A stretch of 64,000 bases of DNA, taken from Janthinobacterium sp. 1_2014MBL_MicDiv (GTDB lineage: Bacteria; Pseudomonadota; Gammaproteobacteria; Burkholderiales; Burkholderiaceae_D). Of the stretch, positions 17,597 to 26,316 are shown piece after piece. How positions within the stretch are numbered: position 1 is the stretch's first letter; every line of letters starts with the position of its first letter. The stretch covers positions 558,001-622,000 of the forward strand of contig NZ_CP011319.1 in assembly GCF_001865675.1 (NCBI RefSeq), given 5' to 3'. The position numbers and the translations under genes are program-made. The notes below the pieces were generated by a model. That model did not search any database. It saw only the letters and a list, made by a program, of their open reading frames with translations, and was not told where the DNA came from.

Positions 17597-18973
17597 ATGC
17601 ACATTCATATCCTCGGCATTTGCGGTACCTTCATGGGCGGCCTGGCTGTCCTCGCCAAGGAAGCCGGCCATAAAGTTACCGGCTGCGACGCCAACGTCTA
17701 TCCTCCGATGAGCACCCAGTTGGAATCGCAGGGAATCGAACTGATCCAGGGCTTTGACCCGGAACAAACCCGGCTGAACCCGGATTTGTATGTGATTGGC
17801 AATGTGGTCTCGCGCGGCAATCCGCTGGTGGAAGAGATATTGAACCGCAGCCTGCCATACGTGTCTGGCCCGCAGTGGATCGGTGAACATATATTACGCA
17901 ACAAGTGGGTGCTGGCCGTTGCCGGCACGCATGGCAAGACGACCACCTCGGCCATGCTGGCGTGGATACTCGAAGACGCCGGCTACGCGCCTGGCTTCCT
18001 GATCGGCGGCGTGCCGATGAATTTTGGCATTTCCGCCCGCCTCAGCGGCAAGATCGACGGTAAAAGCGCCGATTCCGACTTCTTCGTCATCGAAGCCGAT
18101 GAATACGACACGGCCTTCTTCGACAAGCGCAGCAAATTCGTGCACTACCACGCGAAAACGGCCGTCATGAATAACCTGGAATATGATCACGCCGACATCT
18201 TCCCCGATCTGCATGCGATCGAGACGCAATTTCATCACCTGGTGCGTACCGTGCCCGGCATTGGCCGCCTGATCGTCAATGGCGACGAAGCGTCGCTGCA
18301 GCGCGTGCTGGCGCGCGGTTGCTGGAGCGAACAGGAAAGTTTTGGTCAGGATGCCAACTGGCAACTGCAAGAGCAAGCCGATGGCAGCTTTGACGTGTTC
18401 TTCAATGGCAAGCAGGAAGGCCATGTGGCGTGGGCGCTCACGGGCAAGCACAACCGCAGCAATGCGCTGGCGGCGATTGCCGCCGCGCGCCACGTCGGTG
18501 TGCCGATTGCCCAGGCGTGCGCCTCGCTGGCCACGTTTGACAGCGTCAAGCGCCGCATGGAAGTGCGCGGCGTGGTCGACAGCATTACCGTGTACGACGA
18601 CTTCGCCCATCACCCGACGGCGATTGCCACCACGGTGGGCGGCTTGCGCCAGAAAATCGGCCAGGCTGGCCGCATCCTGGCCGTGCTGGAACCGCGTTCG
18701 AACACCATGAAGCTGGGCGCCATGAAAGACGCGCTGCCGGGCAGCCTGAAGGATGCCGATCTGGTCTTCGGTTTCGGCAGCCAGCAAGCGCTGGGCTGGA
18801 GCCTGGGCGACGCGCTGGCGCCGCTGGGCGCGATGGCCAGCGCGTATGAGGACATCGATACGCTGGTGGCCGCCGTGGTGGCCGCCGCCCGTCCCGGCGA
18901 CCAGATCGTGGTCATGAGCAATGGCGGCTTCGGCGGCGTGCACGAGAAATTGCTGAAGGCGCTGGGCCGATGA
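17597..18973 (+). CDS. mpl: UDP-MurNAc:L-Ala-gamma-D-Glu-meso-DAP ligase
   Basis: 458-residue Mur-ligase-family enzyme that reattaches recycled tripeptide to UDP-N-acetylmuramic acid. It begins MHIHILGICGTFMGGLA. The ATP loop AGTHGKTTTSA is at about 111-121, EADEYDTAFFD in the central domain, and DDFAHHPTAI in the C-terminal domain identifies Mpl/MurC-type ligases. It works in the same recycling route as AmpD, encoded 15 kb away. The ATGA overlap with yqiA indicates an operon mpl-yqiA-ubiC-RNase II. Confidence 0.95.
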   Translation: MHIHILGICGTFMGGLAVLAKEAGHKVTGCDANVYPPMSTQLESQGIELIQGFDPEQTRLNPDLYVIGNVVSRGNPLVEEILNRSLPYVSGPQWIGEHILRNKWVLAVAGTHGKTTTSAMLAWILEDAGYAPGFLIGGVPMNFGISARLSGKIDGKSADSDFFVIEADEYDTAFFDKRSKFVHYHAKTAVMNNLEYDHADIFPDLHAIETQFHHLVRTVPGIGRLIVNGDEASLQRVLARGCWSEQESFGQDANWQLQEQADGSFDVFFNGKQEGHVAWALTGKHNRSNALAAIAAARHVGVPIAQACASLATFDSVKRRMEVRGVVDSITVYDDFAHHPTAIATTVGGLRQKIGQAGRILAVLEPRSNTMKLGAMKDALPGSLKDADLVFGFGSQQALGWSLGDALAPLGAMASAYEDIDTLVAAVVAAARPGDQIVVMSNGGFGGVHEKLLKALGR

Positions 18974-19572
18974 TTCTGTATCTGCATGGATTCCGCTCGT
19001 CGCCGCTGTCGATGAAGTCGCGCCTGCTGGCTGAGCAGACGCAGGCGCTGGGCCGCACGGCGGAATGGCTGTGCCCGCAATTGCCCGCTTCGCCGAAGCT
19101 GGCCATCGAACTGGCCCGCTCGCTGGTGCAGTACGTGCCGCCGGCGGAATTGACGATCATCGGCTCCTCGCTGGGCGGCTATTACGCCACCTGGCTGGCC
19201 GAGCAACTCGCTTGCCGTGCAGTGCTGCTCAATCCGGCGATTGTTCCCTTGATCGACCTGGAACAGCATGTGGGCGTGACGACCGAGTTTCATTCGGACA
19301 AGCCGTTCGAATTCAAGCGCGAATATATCGATGAGTTGCGCGCGTTTGCCGTGCAGCACATTACTGAACCACAACGTTATTTCCTGATCGCCGCCACCGG
19401 TGACGAAGTGCTCGACTACCGCGACATGGTGGCGCATTATCGGGGGGCGCGCCAGCTCGTCATCGACGGCAGCGACCACGGCATCAGCGAATTTGCCGAT
19501 TACGTGGCGCCCGTCCTGGCCTTTTGCGGTATCGATATCAATTCTGCAATGGCCGAAGGCGCGGCCCGGTGA
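18970..19572 (+). CDS. yqiA: YqiA-type (UPF0227) alpha/beta-hydrolase esterase
   Basis: 200-residue alpha/beta-hydrolase. The oxyanion segment YLHGFRSSP begins the protein, the nucleophile elbow is GSSLGG (65-70, Ser67), and an Asp (TGDEVLDY, about 142) and His (GSDHGI, about 168) complete the triad. E. coli YqiA hydrolyses short acyl esters; its physiological substrate is unknown. It overlaps the mpl stop by four bases and the ubiC start. Confidence 0.88.
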   Translation: MILYLHGFRSSPLSMKSRLLAEQTQALGRTAEWLCPQLPASPKLAIELARSLVQYVPPAELTIIGSSLGGYYATWLAEQLACRAVLLNPAIVPLIDLEQHVGVTTEFHSDKPFEFKREYIDELRAFAVQHITEPQRYFLIAATGDEVLDYRDMVAHYRGARQLVIDGSDHGISEFADYVAPVLAFCGIDINSAMAEGAAR

Positions 19573-20183
19573 GGCCGGGTTCGCTGCGGCAGGCGCAGTG
19601 GCATGCGCATGTGAACGCCGTCAATGCGCCCCCGGCCCTGCGCCACTGGCTGACGGGCGGCGGTTCGCTGACGGCCAAGCTGAAGGCGCATAGCCAGGCA
19701 TTCCGCGTGCAATGTTTACATCAGGAAACGGCGCGTTGTCTGAGCGACGAGTCTGCCATCATCGGCCTGCATCGCGCGGGCCGGGTATGGGAACGCGAAG
19801 TGCTGTTGCGGTGTGATAATAGACCGGCCGTGTTTGGCCACACCGTCGTGCCCATGCAGGCGACGGCCACCGACTGGCCCCTGTTTTCCGCACTGGGCGA
19901 ACGCTCGCTGGGGACGACCCTGTTTGGCGATCGCATGGTACGGCGTGGCACGCTCGAATTTGCCCGTTTGCGCGCGGGACACCCGCTGGTGCAGCGGGCG
20001 CAGGCGGCGCTGGCCCTGGAAGGCGCAGGCTGCGATGCCAAGGCGCTGTTTTTTGCCCGACGCTGCTTATATCAGCGTCATCAAGGATTGCTGCTGGTAA
20101 CGGAAGTATTTCTGCCGGCGGTGCTGGAGCTGAATTTCGTCACTCGCACCGTTGCAACCGACACATTAATAAACAAAGCATAA
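19569..20183 (+). CDS. ubiC: chorismate pyruvate-lyase
   Basis: 204-residue enzyme releasing pyruvate from chorismate to give 4-hydroxybenzoate, the first committed step of ubiquinone synthesis. Family blocks: WLTGGGSLTAKL, REVLL (Arg contacts product), LGERSLGTTLFGD and the terminal RRCLYQRHQGLLLVTEVFLP (active-site Glu near the end). A GTG start at 19569 overlapping the yqiA stop (GTGA) fits the family N-terminus better than the upstream ATG at 19524, which lies inside yqiA. Confidence 0.92.
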   Translation: MRPGSLRQAQWHAHVNAVNAPPALRHWLTGGGSLTAKLKAHSQAFRVQCLHQETARCLSDESAIIGLHRAGRVWEREVLLRCDNRPAVFGHTVVPMQATATDWPLFSALGERSLGTTLFGDRMVRRGTLEFARLRAGHPLVQRAQAALALEGAGCDAKALFFARRCLYQRHQGLLLVTEVFLPAVLELNFVTRTVATDTLINKA

Positions 20184-20185
20184 CA

Positions 20186-22273
20186 ATGAATCTATTTTTT
20201 GAAGAATCCGGCGATTTCAAGGTCGGCACGGTCCTGTCGCAAGCGGGCGAGGCGTACCAGGTTGAAATGGCCAGCGGCAAGCGCAGCAAGGTCAAGATCA
20301 AGGATGTGCTGCTGCAGTATGAGAAGCCGGCCCCGGCCGAGCTGCTGGAGCAAGCCAAGGCTGTTGCCGCCGAGATCGACCTCGATTTCCTGTGGGAAGT
20401 GGCGGGCGAAGATGAATTCGGCTTTGCCGAGCTGGGCGCCGAGTATTTCGGCCATGTCCCCTTGCCGCCGGAAGCGGCGGGCCTGATCCTGGCCCTGCAT
20501 TCGGCGCCCGTGTATTTCTACAAGAAGGGCCGCGGCCGCTACAAGGCGGCGCCGGAAGCATCGCTGAAGGCGGCCCTGGCCGGCATCGAAAAGAAAAAGC
20601 AGCAGGCGCTGGTGCAAGCCGCGTACGTGGAAGAGCTGAAACAGAACCGCTTGCCCGCCTCCATGCAGCCGATGGTGCTGCAGCTGCTGTTCAAGCCGGA
20701 CAAGAACACCATCGAATACAAGGCGCTGGAAGCGGCATGCACGGAATTGCACACGACGCCGCCGCGCCTGATGCTGGCCATCGGTGGTATTGCTTCGCCA
20801 AAAGACTTGCACCTGTCGAAATTCCTCTTCGAGAATTTCCCCAAGGGCGCCGGTTTCCCCAGCGTGCCCGTGCCCTCCGTGACGGCCAAGCTGCCGCGGG
20901 CGGACGTGGCCGCGTTCTCGATCGACGACGTGACCACCACCGAGATCGACGATGCCTTCTCCGTGCAGCCGTTGCCGGATGGCACGGTGAAAGTGGGCAT
21001 CCACATCGCCGCGCCGGGCCTGGGCATCCGCCCGGAAGACGTGATCGACAAGATGGCGCGCCAGCGCATGTCGACCGTCTACATGCCGGGTGACAAGATC
21101 ACCATGCTGCCCGATGAAATCGTCAACGCCTTCACCCTGGCCGAAGGCACGACGTGCCCGGCCCTGTCGCTGTATGCCACGCTCGACCCGAAAGCCGACT
21201 GGGCCGTGGTCAGCACGCAGACGCGTGCCGAACTGGTGCCGATCGCCAGCAACCTGCGCCACAATCAGCTCGACGACCTGGTCAATGAGGAAACCCTGGC
21301 CAGCGGCGAGGGCGAGTACCCGCACAAGGCCGATTTTGCCGTGCTTTGGCAATGGGCGCAGCAGCTGGAACAGGGCCGCATGAAGAAGCGCGAAGCGTTT
21401 GGCCTGAAGCCGGAACAGAACAACCGCGTCGATTTCAACTTCTACGTGGAAAACGACATCGTCACCGTGGCGCGCCGCAAGCGTGGCGCGCCGCTGGATA
21501 AGATCGTCGCCGAATTGATGATTTTTGCCAACAGTACCTGGGGCAAGATGCTGCACGACCATGGCGTGCCCGGCATCTACCGCAGCCAGGGCGGTGGCAG
21601 CGGCAATAGCTGGGCGGCAAAGATGCAGGTGCGCATGGTCACCCATGCGGCGCCGCACCAGGGCCTGGGCGTGGATCAATACGCTTGGAGCACGTCGCCC
21701 TTGCGCCGCTATACGGACCTGGTGAACCAGTGGCAAATCATCGCCTGCGCCGAGCACGGCGTGACGGCGCCCCTGGTGGCGCCATTCAAGCCGCGCGACG
21801 CCAACCTGTTCGCCATCGTCTCGGCGTTTGATGCGGCGTATGCCGCGTATGGCGACTTCCAGTCGAACATGGAACGCTACTGGTGCTTGCGCTGGTTGCA
21901 CCAGGAAAACGCACGCCAGGTCGATGCCGTCGTGCTGAAAGATGAAATCCTGCGCCTGGTCGACATTCCGCTGGTCATCAAGCTGCCGGGCATGCCATCG
22001 GTGGCGCGCGGCGCGCAAGTGAAACTGGACTTGCTGCGCTGGGATGAGGTCGACCTGAGCATCGAGGCGCGCCTGCTGGAAATCGCCGCCGTGCCGGATG
22101 CGGCGGCCGACGCCGAGCTCGATTACGAGGAAGACGCGGGCGACGACGTGGCCGACGATGGTGTGGCAGCAGCGGAAACATCGCCGGAAGCGGCGAACCA
22201 GGTCAGCGACGCCGACGCGGAAGTGGCGGAACTGGCCAGCGAAGACGTGGTCAGCGAGCCGGAGGTCAAGTAA
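20186..22273 (+). CDS. RNase II/RNB-family exoribonuclease
   Basis: 695-residue 3'-5' exoribonuclease homologue. A divergent N-terminal RNA-binding part (1-240) precedes the RNB catalytic domain, with metal-binding Asp residues in DDVTTTEIDDAFSV (about 247-260) and the typical ARQRMSTVYMPGDKITMLP and STSPLRRYTDLVNQW blocks. The last 60 residues are acidic low-complexity sequence. Its N-terminus differs from canonical E. coli Rnb, so it is the betaproteobacterial ribonuclease II-like form. It starts 2 bp after ubiC. Confidence 0.9.
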   Translation: MNLFFEESGDFKVGTVLSQAGEAYQVEMASGKRSKVKIKDVLLQYEKPAPAELLEQAKAVAAEIDLDFLWEVAGEDEFGFAELGAEYFGHVPLPPEAAGLILALHSAPVYFYKKGRGRYKAAPEASLKAALAGIEKKKQQALVQAAYVEELKQNRLPASMQPMVLQLLFKPDKNTIEYKALEAACTELHTTPPRLMLAIGGIASPKDLHLSKFLFENFPKGAGFPSVPVPSVTAKLPRADVAAFSIDDVTTTEIDDAFSVQPLPDGTVKVGIHIAAPGLGIRPEDVIDKMARQRMSTVYMPGDKITMLPDEIVNAFTLAEGTTCPALSLYATLDPKADWAVVSTQTRAELVPIASNLRHNQLDDLVNEETLASGEGEYPHKADFAVLWQWAQQLEQGRMKKREAFGLKPEQNNRVDFNFYVENDIVTVARRKRGAPLDKIVAELMIFANSTWGKMLHDHGVPGIYRSQGGGSGNSWAAKMQVRMVTHAAPHQGLGVDQYAWSTSPLRRYTDLVNQWQIIACAEHGVTAPLVAPFKPRDANLFAIVSAFDAAYAAYGDFQSNMERYWCLRWLHQENARQVDAVVLKDEILRLVDIPLVIKLPGMPSVARGAQVKLDLLRWDEVDLSIEARLLEIAAVPDAAADAELDYEEDAGDDVADDGVAAAETSPEAANQVSDADAEVAELASEDVVSEPEVK

Positions 22274-22290
22274 GGCGTCGCTCCAGTCAC

Positions 22291-22327
22291 AGGGCGGTGC
22301 TGAAAACTGTTACCAGCACCGCCCTTT
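22291..22327 (+). terminator. terminator-like hairpin after the RNase II gene
   Basis: Perfect 12-bp stem (22291-22302 with 22314-22325) and an 11-nt loop, but followed by only three T. It probably reduces read-through from the mpl operon into the TonB-like gene. A TAGAAT -10-like element follows at 22332. Confidence 0.6.
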
Positions 22328-22380
22328 GACGTAGAATTCAGCCATCTTGTATCTTGTGCTTGTTGCGAACTGGGTTGCGC

Positions 22381-23268
22381 GTGAAGTCTTTCCGAGAGTA
22401 TCGTTTCCTGATGGTGGCCGTGGCGGTATCGCTGCTGGCGCACGGCGCCTTGCTGGCGATGCATTTTGTCGCCCCGGCGCCGCAGCGGGCCGTCGCCACC
22501 GACCCCGGCCTGGAAGTGATCCTCGTCAATGCCAAGCATGCCAACAAGCCGCTGAAGGCCGATGCCCTGGCGCAAGCGAACCTCGATGGCGGTGGCCAGG
22601 CCGACAAGGGCCGCGCCAAGTCGCCGCTGCCCGACCTGCGCAAGGTGGAAGAGGGCGAGAGCGTCAAGGCCAGCGCCCGGCGCATTGCCGAACTGGAACA
22701 GAAACAGCAGGAACTGCTGACGCAGGCGGCCAAGCCCACGCCCTACAGCGCCGCGCCCGTCACGGAAAAGGACAAGCCCAATCCGCTGGCATCCGGTTCG
22801 GACCTGATGGAAAGCAGCAAGGCCATCGCCCGCATGGCGGCCGAGATCAGCCAGACCGTGGAAGACCAGAACAAGCGTCCGCGCAAGACCTTCATCACGC
22901 CCAGCACGCAGGAGGTCGGCTATGCCATGTATTACAAGACCCTGCAAAAGCGCATCGAGGAAATCGGCACCCTGAATTTCCCGCAAAACAATGGCCGCAA
23001 GATGTATGGCGAACTGGTCGTGTACATTCCCATCTTCCAGGACGGTACGATTTACCAGAAGGAGGGCGGCGCCCGCGTCGAACGCAGCTCGGGCAATCCC
23101 GCGCTGGACGCGGCCGCCCTGGCCATCGTGCGCCGCGCGGCGCCCTTCGGTCGTTTCCCACCGAATATGTTGTCCAGTGACAAGGATGACCTGTGGGTCG
23201 TGATTACCCGCTTCAAATTTACCCGCGAAGAAAAAATGGAAGCCAACCTGACTGGCGGCAGCAATTGA
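22381..23268 (+). CDS. TonB C-terminal-domain protein
   Basis: 295-residue protein with one N-terminal membrane segment (about 8-26, LMVAVAVSLLAHGALLAMHF), a periplasmic linker rich in Lys/Ala/Glu/Gln and a C-terminal TonB-like domain (about 180-290; YYKTLQKRIEEIGTLNFP and GELVVYIPIFQDGTI). It would couple inner-membrane energy to outer-membrane components, but no exbB/exbD genes are adjacent and the linker lacks the long Pro-rich stretch of canonical TonB. GTG at 22381 gives the usual short cytoplasmic start; a TTG at 22354 is also possible. It lies 11 bp before aroE, as in many betaproteobacteria. Confidence 0.82.
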   Translation: MKSFREYRFLMVAVAVSLLAHGALLAMHFVAPAPQRAVATDPGLEVILVNAKHANKPLKADALAQANLDGGGQADKGRAKSPLPDLRKVEEGESVKASARRIAELEQKQQELLTQAAKPTPYSAAPVTEKDKPNPLASGSDLMESSKAIARMAAEISQTVEDQNKRPRKTFITPSTQEVGYAMYYKTLQKRIEEIGTLNFPQNNGRKMYGELVVYIPIFQDGTIYQKEGGARVERSSGNPALDAAALAIVRRAAPFGRFPPNMLSSDKDDLWVVITRFKFTREEKMEANLTGGSN

Positions 23269-23279
23269 ACAAGCACAAG

Positions 23280-24107
23280 ATGAATCCAGATCAATATTGC
23301 GTCTTCGGCAACCCGATCGCCCACAGCAAGTCCCCCCTGATCCACGCCGCCTTTGCCCTGCAGACGGGCGAGGCCATCGCCTATGAGCGCCGGCTGGCGC
23401 CGCTGGACGGCTTTGCGCTGGCGGCGCGCACGTTTGCCGCCGAGGGCGGCAAGGGCGCGAACGTGACGGTGCCGTTCAAGCTCGACGCCTGCGCGCTGGC
23501 CACGGAACTGACGCCGCGCGCGCGCGCGGCGGGCGCCGTGAATACCCTGCGTTTCGATGGCGACAGCATTCTTGGCGACAATACCGATGGCGCCGGCCTG
23601 GTGGCCGATATCGTGCGCAATGCCGGCGTGGCCATTGCCGGCAAGCGCGTCTTGCTGCTCGGTGCCGGCGGGGCCGCGCGCGGCGTGTTGCTGCCCCTGC
23701 TGGAATGGCAACCGCAGGAAATTGTCATTGCCAACCGCACCGTGGCCACGGCCCAGGCCCTGGTGGCGCAGTTTGCCGATGCGCTGAGCCACCCCGGCCA
23801 ATTGCATGCCGGCGGCTTCGAGCAGCCCGGGGGCGTCTTCGATATCGTCATCAATGCCACCTCGGCCAGCCTGGCGGGCGACTTGCCGCCCGTGCCTGCC
23901 GGCATCTTCGGCAGCCATACCCTGGCGCTGGACATGATGTATGGCGCCCAGCCTACCGTCTTCATGGACTTTGCCGCCCGGCATGGCGCGCAGGTGCGCG
24001 ATGGCCTGGGCATGCTGGTGGAGCAGGCGGCCGAAGCGTTTTACGTGTGGCGCGGCGTGCGGCCGCAGACGCAGGACTTGCTGGCGCAATTGCGCAGCGC
24101 CCTGTGA
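23280..24107 (+). CDS. aroE: shikimate dehydrogenase
   Basis: 275-residue NADPH enzyme reducing 3-dehydroshikimate to shikimate. Substrate motif VFGNPIAHSKSP at residues 7-18 with the serines that bind shikimate, NVTVPFK (catalytic Lys about 69), the NTDGAG Asp block (about 98-103) and the nucleotide loop LLGAGGAARGVLLPL (about 126-140) are intact. ATG at 23280 gives the standard N-terminus. The last bases overlap the mtgA GTG start. Confidence 0.96.
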   Translation: MNPDQYCVFGNPIAHSKSPLIHAAFALQTGEAIAYERRLAPLDGFALAARTFAAEGGKGANVTVPFKLDACALATELTPRARAAGAVNTLRFDGDSILGDNTDGAGLVADIVRNAGVAIAGKRVLLLGAGGAARGVLLPLLEWQPQEIVIANRTVATAQALVAQFADALSHPGQLHAGGFEQPGGVFDIVINATSASLAGDLPPVPAGIFGSHTLALDMMYGAQPTVFMDFAARHGAQVRDGLGMLVEQAAEAFYVWRGVRPQTQDLLAQLRSAL

Positions 24108-24835
24108 GCGGCGGCAAGAAGGGCGGCCGTAACGGCGCCGGCGGCCGCCGCTACGGCTGGATCAAGTGGCTGTTCATCGTGCCCATCCTGGCGTTTATCG
24201 TCGTGCAATTGTATTTTTTCCTGCAAATCTGGTGGTGGATCGACCATAACCCCAGCAGCACGGCCTTCATGCGCGAGCAGTTATCTGTTTTACAGGAAAA
24301 AAATCCGAATGCCGCCATCAAGCAGACGTGGGTGCCGTACAACCGCATTTCGACCAATCTGAAGCGGGCCATCATCGCCTCGGAAGACGCGAATTTCTCC
24401 GAGCACGAAGGCGTGGACTGGGAAGCCTTGCAAAAAGCCTATGAAAAGAATAACAAGAAGCAGAAAGTCGTCGCTGGCGGCTCCACCATTACGCAGCAGC
24501 TGGCGAAGAATCTGTTCCTGTCCGGTTCGCGCAGCTATGTGCGCAAGGGCCAGGAGCTGATCATTACCTACATGCTGGAAAGCCTGATGGACAAGCAGCG
24601 CATTTTCGAGATTTACCTGAATGTGGTGGAGTTTGGCACCGGCATCTTCGGCGCCGAAGCGGCGGCGCGCCATTATTATCACGTCAGCGCGGCCAGCCTG
24701 AGCGCGGCGCAGGCGGCGAAACTGGCCGTGATGCTGCCGAATCCCCGCTTCTATGACCGCCACCGCGACACGGGCTACCTGAACCGGCGCACCGGCGTGA
24801 TCCTGCGCCGCATGGGCGCGGCGGCCTTGCCTTGA
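24104..24835 (+). CDS. mtgA: monofunctional peptidoglycan glycosyltransferase
   Basis: 243-residue inner-membrane GT51 enzyme polymerising lipid II into glycan chains. A basic Gly-rich cytoplasmic start, one transmembrane helix (about 20-42), then the catalytic motif IASEDANFSEHEGVDW (catalytic Glu94), GGSTITQQLAKNLFLS and a conserved RIFEIYLNVVEFG segment. GTG at 24104 overlaps the aroE stop. Length matches MtgA; there is no transpeptidase domain. Confidence 0.95.
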   Translation: MSGGKKGGRNGAGGRRYGWIKWLFIVPILAFIVVQLYFFLQIWWWIDHNPSSTAFMREQLSVLQEKNPNAAIKQTWVPYNRISTNLKRAIIASEDANFSEHEGVDWEALQKAYEKNNKKQKVVAGGSTITQQLAKNLFLSGSRSYVRKGQELIITYMLESLMDKQRIFEIYLNVVEFGTGIFGAEAAARHYYHVSAASLSAAQAAKLAVMLPNPRFYDRHRDTGYLNRRTGVILRRMGAAALP

Positions 24836-24860
24836 TTTAAGTCATTCCACATTATCAAAC

Positions 24861-24928
24861 ATGCCTGAATTGAATGATTGCGTTCAGGCATCTTGAAATG
24901 CCCCCGATGTGCAGCGCCGCACATTTTT
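24861..24928 (+). terminator. tandem hairpins after mtgA
   Basis: First hairpin: 9-bp ATGCCTGAA/TTCAGGCAT arms (24861-24869, 24883-24891) without a T run. Second: ATGTGC/GCACAT arms (24907-24912, 24919-24924) followed by TTTT, the likelier intrinsic terminator. The rest of the 216-bp gap before corA shows no other clear signal. Confidence 0.5.
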
Positions 24929-25051
24929 CCGCGAAAAAGCGCCACGCAGGGGTGGTCGTGAAAAGGCCTTTGCGGGTACACTTGCGCTGTTTTCATTTTT
25001 GGCGCCAGCGCCAGCACATCACGATAACCCAACATCCGGCTGAGAGCGCGC

Positions 25052-26017
25052 ATGATCAATGTCTTTGTATTACAGAATGGCCGGCTCAACCAGGTGCCGA
25101 TCGACAGCCGCGCAGACCTCGAAAATGCCGAACCGGTCTGGGTCGACCTGACCGACCCCACCGATGACGAACGGGCCTGGGTCAAGGCCATCTACAACGT
25201 CACCCTGCCGGGCGAAGACGAAGTCAAGGATATTGAAGCGTCGGCCCGCTATTACGAAGCGGAAAACGGCGACCTGCATCTGCGCACGGACTTTTTGCGC
25301 GAAGAGGACGACGGCCCGTCGCGCGTCATCACGGTCGCGTTCATTCTTGCCCGCAAGATCCTGTTTTCCATGCATACGGACGACCTGCCCGTGTTCCGCC
25401 TGGTGCGCATGCGCGCCCGCTCGCGGCCAGGCTCGATCGCCGACTACATGGACGTGCTGCTCGACCTGTACGCCACCGACGCCGAATATTCGGCCGACGT
25501 GCTCGAAGGCATCTACCAGAACCTGGAAGAAGTCAGCACGCGCGTGCTGCAAAAGGAATTTACCGATGCGCACGCGGCCGAAGCGCTGAATGCGATTGCC
25601 CACGAGGAAGATTTGAATGGCCGCATCCGCCGCAACATGATGGATACGCGCCGCGCCGTGAGCTTTCTGATGCGCGGCCGCTTGCTCAATTCCGAGCAGT
25701 TCGAGGAAGCGCGCCAGATCTTGCGCGATATCGAATCGCTCGATGGCCACACGTCTTTCCTGTTTGATAAGATCAACTTCCTGATGGACGCCACCGTCGG
25801 CTTCATCAACATCAACCAGAACAAGATCATCAAGATCTTCTCGGTGGCCAGCGTGGCCTTCCTGCCGCCGACCCTGATCGCCAGCGTGTACGGCATGAAC
25901 TTCAAGCTGATGCCGGAGCTGGAATGGTCGTTCGGTTATCCCTGGGCCTGGGGCCTGATGATCACCAGCGCCATCGCACCCTTCCTGTACTTCCGCCACC
26001 GCGGCTGGCTGAAATAA
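25052..26017 (+). CDS. corA: CorA-family magnesium/cobalt transporter
   Basis: 321-residue pentameric divalent-cation channel. A long cytoplasmic N-terminal domain is rich in charged helices. Two C-terminal membrane helices follow, the first ending in the selectivity signature YGMNF (GMN at about 281-283), and a basic RHRGWLK tail completes the protein. No Mg-sensing leader was recognised upstream. A GC-rich hairpin (26025-26051) follows the stop. Confidence 0.94.
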   Translation: MINVFVLQNGRLNQVPIDSRADLENAEPVWVDLTDPTDDERAWVKAIYNVTLPGEDEVKDIEASARYYEAENGDLHLRTDFLREEDDGPSRVITVAFILARKILFSMHTDDLPVFRLVRMRARSRPGSIADYMDVLLDLYATDAEYSADVLEGIYQNLEEVSTRVLQKEFTDAHAAEALNAIAHEEDLNGRIRRNMMDTRRAVSFLMRGRLLNSEQFEEARQILRDIESLDGHTSFLFDKINFLMDATVGFININQNKIIKIFSVASVAFLPPTLIASVYGMNFKLMPELEWSFGYPWAWGLMITSAIAPFLYFRHRGWLK

Positions 26018-26024
26018 GCCACCA

Positions 26025-26051
26025 GCGCCGGGACGCTCCTGCGCCCGGCGC
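26025..26051 (+). other. hairpin after corA without T tract
   Basis: GCGCCGGG (26025-26032) pairs with CCCGGCGC (26044-26051) around an 11-nt loop. The next bases are CGTTGCC, so it is not a classic terminator; it could protect the corA message end. Confidence 0.4.
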
Positions 26052-26114
26052 CGTTGCCGGGCCCGCCCCAATTTCAAGGCGCACGCAGCAAATTCAAAAA
26101 TCAGCGATAATCAC

Positions 26115-26144
26115 TGGTATTGCGTGGTATTGAATTGGTATTTG
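26115..26144 (+). promoter_or_regulatory. three helically phased direct repeats, candidate operator
   Basis: TGGTATTG, TGGTATTG and TGGTATTT start at 26115, 26125 and 26136, i.e. one helical turn apart (10 and 11 bp). They lie about 170 bp upstream of the HAD phosphatase gene in the only AT-richer part of the 26018-26316 gap. Such phasing suggests a regulator binding one face of the DNA. No regulator can be named. Confidence 0.4.
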
Positions 26145-26316
26145 TCGTTGCCACCATCATTCCTGTCCGCGCGCGCGGTGCTTGCTGAAAAAAAGTATCG
26201 CTATCTGTCCGCTTTTGGCGTGGCTGCGCCCGCCTGCTCCACCGTATGATTGCTGTGGCACCGCCTTGCCGGCTGGCCGCCGCATTTCCCGTCACCGTCG
26301 TTCTTTTGGAGAATCC

